DNA of 11,861 bases from JALZDI01 sp965653225 (GTDB lineage Bacteria > Actinomycetota > Actinomycetes > Propionibacteriales > Nocardioidaceae): NCBI GenBank assembly GCA_965653225.1, contig CBFGZI010000118.1:1-11861 (forward strand), written 5' to 3'. Below are positions 6,276 to 11,861 of this stretch, in pieces. The first letter of the stretch is position 1. Every line of letters begins with the position of its first letter. The notes below the pieces were generated by a model that did no database searches, was not told where the DNA came from, and saw only the letters and a program-made list of their open reading frames with translations. The position numbers and the translations under genes are program-made.

Positions 6276-7469
6276 GTGGACGAGCTCTGGCCGGTTCTCG
6301 CGCTCGTCGCGGTCGCCGTCGCGGTCGGCGTCCTGCTGCTGTGGCTGGTCAGGCACCGGCACGACTTCGGCACACCCGCCGACCGGGCGACGTACCAGAC
6401 ACTGCACACCGCGTCGCTGGCCGCGCCGCTGCTGCGCGGAGGTCTGAACCAACCGGCGGCGGAGAAGTCGAGCCGGTACCTGCGCGCGCTCCTGGGCACC
6501 CCCGCGCTGGCGCTGACCGACCTGTCGGTGGTGCTGAGCTGGGACGGCGAGGGCGAGCACCACGCCGCCGACGCGCTGAGGCTGGCCAAGCCGGTGATCG
6601 CCGAGGGCCACACGCTCGCGCACGGTCCCAAGCAGGTGCGCTGCGACCAGAGCGAGTGCCCGCTGCGGCACTGCGTGGTCGCGCCGCTGACGGTCGAGGA
6701 CAGGGTGGTGGGCACCCTGCAGGTCTACGCGCCGTCGGCGTCGGCAGGCATGGTCCGCGCGAGCAGTGAGGTCGCCCGGTGGGTCTCGCAGCAGCTGGAG
6801 CTGGCCGAGCTCGACCGGTCCCGGACCCAGCTGATGGAGGCGGAGGTACGGGCGCTGCGGGCCCAGATCTCGCCGCACTTCATCTACAACTCGCTGACCG
6901 CGATCGCGTCGTTCGTGCGAACCGACCCCGAGCGCGCCCGTGAGCTGCTCACCGAGTTCGCCGACTTCACCCGCTACTCGTTCCGCCGGCACGGCGACTT
7001 CACCACGCTGGCCGAGGAGCTGCGCTCGATCGAGCGGTATCTGGTGCTGGAGAAGGCCAGGTTCGGCGACCGCCTCGACATCCGGCTGCGGGTGGCGCCG
7101 GAGGTGCTGTCGGTGGCGCTGCCGTTCCTGTCGCTGCAGCCGCTGGTCGAGAACGCCGTACGGCACGGCATCGAGGGCAAGACGGACCCGGACACCGGGC
7201 ACGTGTCGATCACCGCCGAGGACGCCGGCCAGGACGCCGTGATCCACATCGAGGACGACGGTGTCGGCGAGGACCCCGAGCGCGTACGCCGCTCGCTGGC
7301 CGGCGACGCCAGCATGGACTCGGTCGGCCTGGGCAACGTCGACGTGCGGCTGCGCACCGTGTTCGGCGACGACTACGGGCTGGTGGTCGAGACCGCGCCC
7401 GGCGCCGGCACCAAGGTCACCGTCCGCATCCCCAAGTTCGCTCCCGGCGTGCGCGCCTCGGCGCCCTGA
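6276..7469 (+). CDS. LytS/YehU-type sensor histidine kinase
   Basis: 397 aa membrane-attached sensor kinase. One N-terminal helix (about 5-24) is followed by a cytoplasmic GAF-like region (about 40-165). The His_kinase domain of the LytS family has 'QISPHFIYNSLTAIASFV' with phospho-acceptor H201. The ATPase follows: N box 'PLVENAVRHGIEG' (289-301), G1 'IEDDGVGED' (325-333) and G2 'VGLGNVDVRL' (350-359). All catalytic motifs are intact. The GAF-like part holds C123, C128 and C133 spaced C-x4-C-x4-C. This kinase type normally signals to a LytTR response regulator, but none is in the window. Relatives often neighbour acetate or other solute permeases, and here an acetate module lies about 1.7 kb downstream. 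Signal is unknown. The GTG at 6276 is preceded by a weak GAAAG. Confidence 0.9.
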   Translation: MDELWPVLALVAVAVAVGVLLLWLVRHRHDFGTPADRATYQTLHTASLAAPLLRGGLNQPAAEKSSRYLRALLGTPALALTDLSVVLSWDGEGEHHAADALRLAKPVIAEGHTLAHGPKQVRCDQSECPLRHCVVAPLTVEDRVVGTLQVYAPSASAGMVRASSEVARWVSQQLELAELDRSRTQLMEAEVRALRAQISPHFIYNSLTAIASFVRTDPERARELLTEFADFTRYSFRRHGDFTTLAEELRSIERYLVLEKARFGDRLDIRLRVAPEVLSVALPFLSLQPLVENAVRHGIEGKTDPDTGHVSITAEDAGQDAVIHIEDDGVGEDPERVRRSLAGDASMDSVGLGNVDVRLRTVFGDDYGLVVETAPGAGTKVTVRIPKFAPGVRASAP

Positions 7470-7507
7470 CCCGGCTTCGGCCCGGCTTGAGCTGCCGCAG
7501 ACCCGGG

Positions 7508-7513
7508 TAGCGT
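7508..7513 (+). promoter_or_regulatory. -10 element for leaderless guaB1 mRNA
   Basis: TAGCGT is followed by 7 nt and the GTG at 7521. A TTGAGC resembling a -35 lies at 7487-7492, though the 15-bp spacing is short. The element gives guaB1 its own promoter and decides the start: the in-frame GTG at 7512 overlaps the -10 itself. Confidence 0.55.
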
Positions 7514-7520
7514 GAGGGAC

Positions 7521-8978
7521 GTGCGGTTCCTCCACGACAAGCAGCCGGCGTACGACCTGACGTACAGCGACGTCTTCATGGTGCCTCGTCGCTCCTCGGT
7601 GACGTCCCGGCTCGACGTCGACCTCTCCACCCACGACGGCGTCGGCACGACGCTGCCGCTGACCGTGGCCAACATGACCGCGGTGTCCGGTCGGCGGATG
7701 GCCGAGACCATCGCGCGCCGAGGTGGGGTCGCGATCATCCCCCAGGACATACCCGTCGACGTGGTCGGCGAGGCGGTTCGCCGGGTCAAGGCCAGCCACC
7801 CCGTCTACGACACCGCGATCACCGTGACGCCCGACCAGACCGTCGGCGACGCGATGATGCTGATCGGGAAGCGCGCACACGGCGCCGTGATCGTGGTCGA
7901 GGGCGAGAAGCCGGTCGGCGTGATGACCGAGCACGACGCCAGCGGGGTCGACCGCTTCACCCAGGTGCACGAGGTGATGACCAGCGACGTGTTCACGCTG
8001 CCCGCCGGTGGCGACCTGCCGGAGGCGTTCACCCAGCTCGCCGAGCACCACCTCACGCTGGCCCCAGTGGTGGACGGCGGCGCGCTCGTCGGTGTCCTCA
8101 CCCGCAAGGGCGCGCTCCGCTCGACGCTGTACGAGCCCGCCGTCGACCCGCAGGGACGGCTGCTCGTGGGCGCGGCCGTCGGCATCAACGGCGATGTAGC
8201 CGGCAAGGTCCGCGGGCTGCTCGCGCACGGCATCGACGTGCTCGTGGTCGACACCGCGCACGGTCACCAGGACAAGATGCTCGAGACACTGCCCGCCGTC
8301 CGCCGGGTCCGCGACGAGGCCGCGGAACGCACCGGCCGGCGGGTCCAGATCGTGGCGGGCAACGTGGTGTCGGCCGAAGGCACGAACGAGCTCGTCACCG
8401 CCGGTGCGGACATCGTCAAGGTCGGGGTCGGGCCCGGCGCGATGTGCACGACCCGGATGATGACCGGGGTCGGACGCCCGCAGTTCTCCGCCGTGCTGGA
8501 CTGCGCGACGGCGGCGGCCGAGTCCGGTGCGCACATCTGGGCCGACGGCGGCATCCGGCACCCGCGCGACGTGGCGCTGGCGCTGGCGGCCGGGGCGGCC
8601 AGCGTGATGGTCGGGTCGTGGTTCGCGGGCACCCACGAGAGCCCCGGCGACCTGCAGCGCGACTCGCAGGGAGAGCCGTACAAGGAGTCGTTCGGGATGG
8701 CCTCGGCGCGCGCGGTCAGCAACCGGACGCGCGACGCGTCCGGGTTCGACCGCGCCCGGCTGGCGCTGTTCGAGGAGGGCATCAGCTCCTCGCGCATGTA
8801 CCTCGACCACGAGCGGCCGGGCGTCGAGGACCTGGTCGACTCGATCGTCGCCGGAGTGCGCAGCGCGTGCGCGTACGCCGGCGCGGCTTCGCTGGCGCAG
8901 TTCCACGACCGCGCCGAGGTCGGCGTGCAGAGCAGTGCCGGCTACGAGGAGGGCCGCCCGCTGCACGCCAGCTGGTGA
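7521..8978 (+). CDS. guaB1: GuaB1-family IMP dehydrogenase / GMP reductase-like enzyme
   Basis: 485 aa enzyme of the IMPDH/GMP reductase superfamily, in purine interconversion. The TIM-barrel N-terminal part has 'DLTYSDVFMVP' (12-22). Two CBS domains occupy about 95-205. The catalytic loop 'GVGPGAMCTTR' (302-312) has nucleophile C309, preceded by 'VAGNVVSAEGTNEL' and followed by 'WADGGIRHPRDVALALAAGA'. The flap region includes 'FGMASARAVSNRT'. The opening sequence and loop match the actinobacterial GuaB1 branch, distinct from true IMPDH GuaB2. Mycobacterial GuaB1 has been reported as a CBS-containing GMP reductase that returns GMP to IMP, so I expect that reaction here. The GTG at 7521 is preferred over 7512 because of the -10 element. 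It stands 51 nt after the kinase gene but probably has its own promoter. Confidence 0.9.
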   Translation: MRFLHDKQPAYDLTYSDVFMVPRRSSVTSRLDVDLSTHDGVGTTLPLTVANMTAVSGRRMAETIARRGGVAIIPQDIPVDVVGEAVRRVKASHPVYDTAITVTPDQTVGDAMMLIGKRAHGAVIVVEGEKPVGVMTEHDASGVDRFTQVHEVMTSDVFTLPAGGDLPEAFTQLAEHHLTLAPVVDGGALVGVLTRKGALRSTLYEPAVDPQGRLLVGAAVGINGDVAGKVRGLLAHGIDVLVVDTAHGHQDKMLETLPAVRRVRDEAAERTGRRVQIVAGNVVSAEGTNELVTAGADIVKVGVGPGAMCTTRMMTGVGRPQFSAVLDCATAAAESGAHIWADGGIRHPRDVALALAAGAASVMVGSWFAGTHESPGDLQRDSQGEPYKESFGMASARAVSNRTRDASGFDRARLALFEEGISSSRMYLDHERPGVEDLVDSIVAGVRSACAYAGAASLAQFHDRAEVGVQSSAGYEEGRPLHASW

Positions 8979-9104
8979 CGGCCGGGCTCGGCGGCGGCAT
9001 GAGATGACCCTGTCGTCGCCATGAGGATGATTCGCGACGAGACGAGTGGGTAAGCGCCCATTGATGTGGCTCGCGTTGTTCGGGGAGCGCGGCGCGGACT
9101 ACGT

Positions 9105-9123
9105 GGGTTTCTGACAGGAACCC
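9105..9123. promoter_or_regulatory. 19-bp near-palindrome upstream of the acetate transporter
   Basis: GGGTTTCTGACAGGAACCC is symmetric about the A at 9114 except for one pair (T9110/G9118). It lies 61 nt before the transporter start, just after a weak promoter candidate (TTGTTC 9076-9081, TACGTG 9100-9105). It could be an operator for a dimeric regulator or, as RNA, a stem with a U-G pair and a triloop. It is not a GlxR/CRP site. Confidence 0.4.
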
Positions 9124-9130
9124 GTGAACC

Positions 9131-9177
9131 GCGGCAAACGCCGCCGTCGCCCCTTTCGCGTCTGGCGGCGGGAAAGG
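9131..9177 (+). promoter_or_regulatory. Transporter leader: alternative hairpins and ribosome binding site
   Basis: GGAAAGG (9171-9177) is a good Shine-Dalgarno 7 nt before the ATG at 9185. Directly upstream, CGCCGCC (9139-9145) can pair with GGCGGCG (9164-9170), a 7-bp stem abutting the SD. The same left arm also takes part in GCGGC-AAAC-GCCGC (9131-9144), so the two stems exclude each other. This suits a leader that tunes access to the SD, but GC-rich DNA yields such pairs by chance. Confidence 0.4.
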
Positions 9178-9184
9178 TTGAACC

Positions 9185-9838
9185 ATGGCCACAACGCACA
9201 GCGAGGCCGGTGTCGAGAGCCGGGCGACGGCCACCCGCATCGTCGAGCACCCCCCAATCGCAGACCCGGCAGCACTGGGGCTCGGGGCGTTCGCTCTGAC
9301 GACGTTCCTCCTGTCGGCGGTGAACGCCGGCTGGACCCCCAACAGTGCAGCGTGGATCGGGTATGCCGTGGCGTACGGCGGGCTGGGTCAGCTCCTCGCC
9401 GGGATGTGGGAGTTCCGCAACCACAATGTCTTCGGTGCCACGGCCTTCTCGACCTACGGCTGCTTCTGGCTCGGGCTCGCCTTCTACGCACAGAACCTCG
9501 AGGACTCCCAGATCAAGGAGTTCGGTGAGGCGCAGGTCGGACAGGACATCGGCATGATCCTGCTGGCCTTCGCCATCTTCAACACCTACATGCTGTTCTG
9601 GAGCAGCCAGGTCAACGCTGCCGTCTTTTTCGTCTTCCTGACGTTGGAGGCGACCGAGGTGGTCCTGGCCCTTGGAAACCTCGGCGGCAACGACTCGCTC
9701 GTCCAGCTCGGCGGTTACCTGGGCATCCTTACCGCTCTTGTTGCCTGGTACGCGTCAGCCGCGGTCGTCGTGAACGGGATTACGGGAGGCACCGTGCTGC
9801 CGGTCGGAGGAAAGCTGATCACGCTGCGCACGCGCTAG
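9185..9838 (+). CDS. satP: Acetate uptake transporter (GPR1/FUN34/YaaH, SatP-like)
   Basis: 217 aa inner-membrane carrier for acetate and related short acids. About six hydrophobic helices run from about residue 31 to 205, after a hydrophilic N-terminus. The family signature N-P-x-P-(L/F)-G-L appears as 'DPAALGL' (27-33), so the first Asn is Asp and the second Pro is Ala. 'YGGLGQLLAGMWEFR' followed by 'NHNVFGATAFSTYG' (about 64-92) is very typical of the family. Start ATG has SD GGAAAGG at 7-nt spacing. It is followed 49 nt later by acs, so imported acetate would be activated at once; the two are probably one operon. About 30 of 217 codons end in A or T by my count, more than in guaB1 (7 of the first 100). 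Confidence 0.9.
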   Translation: MATTHSEAGVESRATATRIVEHPPIADPAALGLGAFALTTFLLSAVNAGWTPNSAAWIGYAVAYGGLGQLLAGMWEFRNHNVFGATAFSTYGCFWLGLAFYAQNLEDSQIKEFGEAQVGQDIGMILLAFAIFNTYMLFWSSQVNAAVFFVFLTLEATEVVLALGNLGGNDSLVQLGGYLGILTALVAWYASAAVVVNGITGGTVLPVGGKLITLRTR

Positions 9839-9887
9839 TCGACGCCCCCACAACCGAAGAACACGCACCGAAGAGGATGTGGTGAGG

Positions 9888-11849
<1,962 letters not shown>

Positions 11850-11861
11850 GCCACTCACCCC

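Noticed and set aside
5460..8966. A 1168-codon open frame on the minus strand.
   Set aside because: It runs antisense to the methyltransferase, kinase and guaB1, all with clear motifs. Its His/Arg/Gly/Val-rich composition is the usual shadow of high-GC genes.

Overview
The window is very GC-rich, with third codon positions almost all G or C, and every recognisable gene is of actinobacterial type. The gene order at the left, a tad/flp-pilus operon led by ssd, then a 6C small RNA and a divergent HAD phosphatase, matches what I recall of the Mycobacterium tuberculosis Rv3657c-Rv3661 neighbourhood. It also lies near acs, as it does in mycobacteria and Streptomyces. I would place it in a free-living actinobacterium, possibly a Nocardioides-like lineage; the genus is a guess.

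Left part (1-3216, minus strand): a pilus/secretion operon reading leftwards, ssd > tadA (cpaF-like ATPase) > tadB > the probable start of tadC, cut by the window edge. Consecutive genes share 4-nt stop/start overlaps, so the operon is probably translationally coupled.

The 3217-3663 gap holds a minus-strand array of three hairpins with C6, C7 and C7 loops, which I read as the 6C RNA. It also holds the promoter of the next plus-strand gene. The HAD-IB phosphatase (3664-4470, plus) converges on a Fic-fold protein (4718-5410, minus) whose catalytic histidine and arginine appear to be replaced. A structured 247-bp gap with a strong hairpin separates them.

From 5411 rightwards everything is on the plus strand: a SAM methyltransferase, a LytS-type histidine kinase 12 nt behind it, guaB1 (an IMPDH/GMP reductase family enzyme), then an acetate module of a SatP/YaaH-type transporter and acetyl-CoA synthetase. 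The transporter has a structured leader containing a 19-bp near-palindrome and a hairpin abutting the ribosome binding site. Import followed by activation of acetate is the clear shared function of the last two genes. The nearby histidine kinase has no response regulator in the window; a link to acetate control is only a hypothesis.

Four starts (3664, 5410, 5469, 7521) have a TAnnnT -10 hexamer 6-8 nt upstream and no Shine-Dalgarno, the pattern expected for leaderless mRNAs. The two most unusual items are the inactivated-looking Fic protein and the triple C-loop RNA. I see no mobile element, CRISPR array, tRNA or rRNA.
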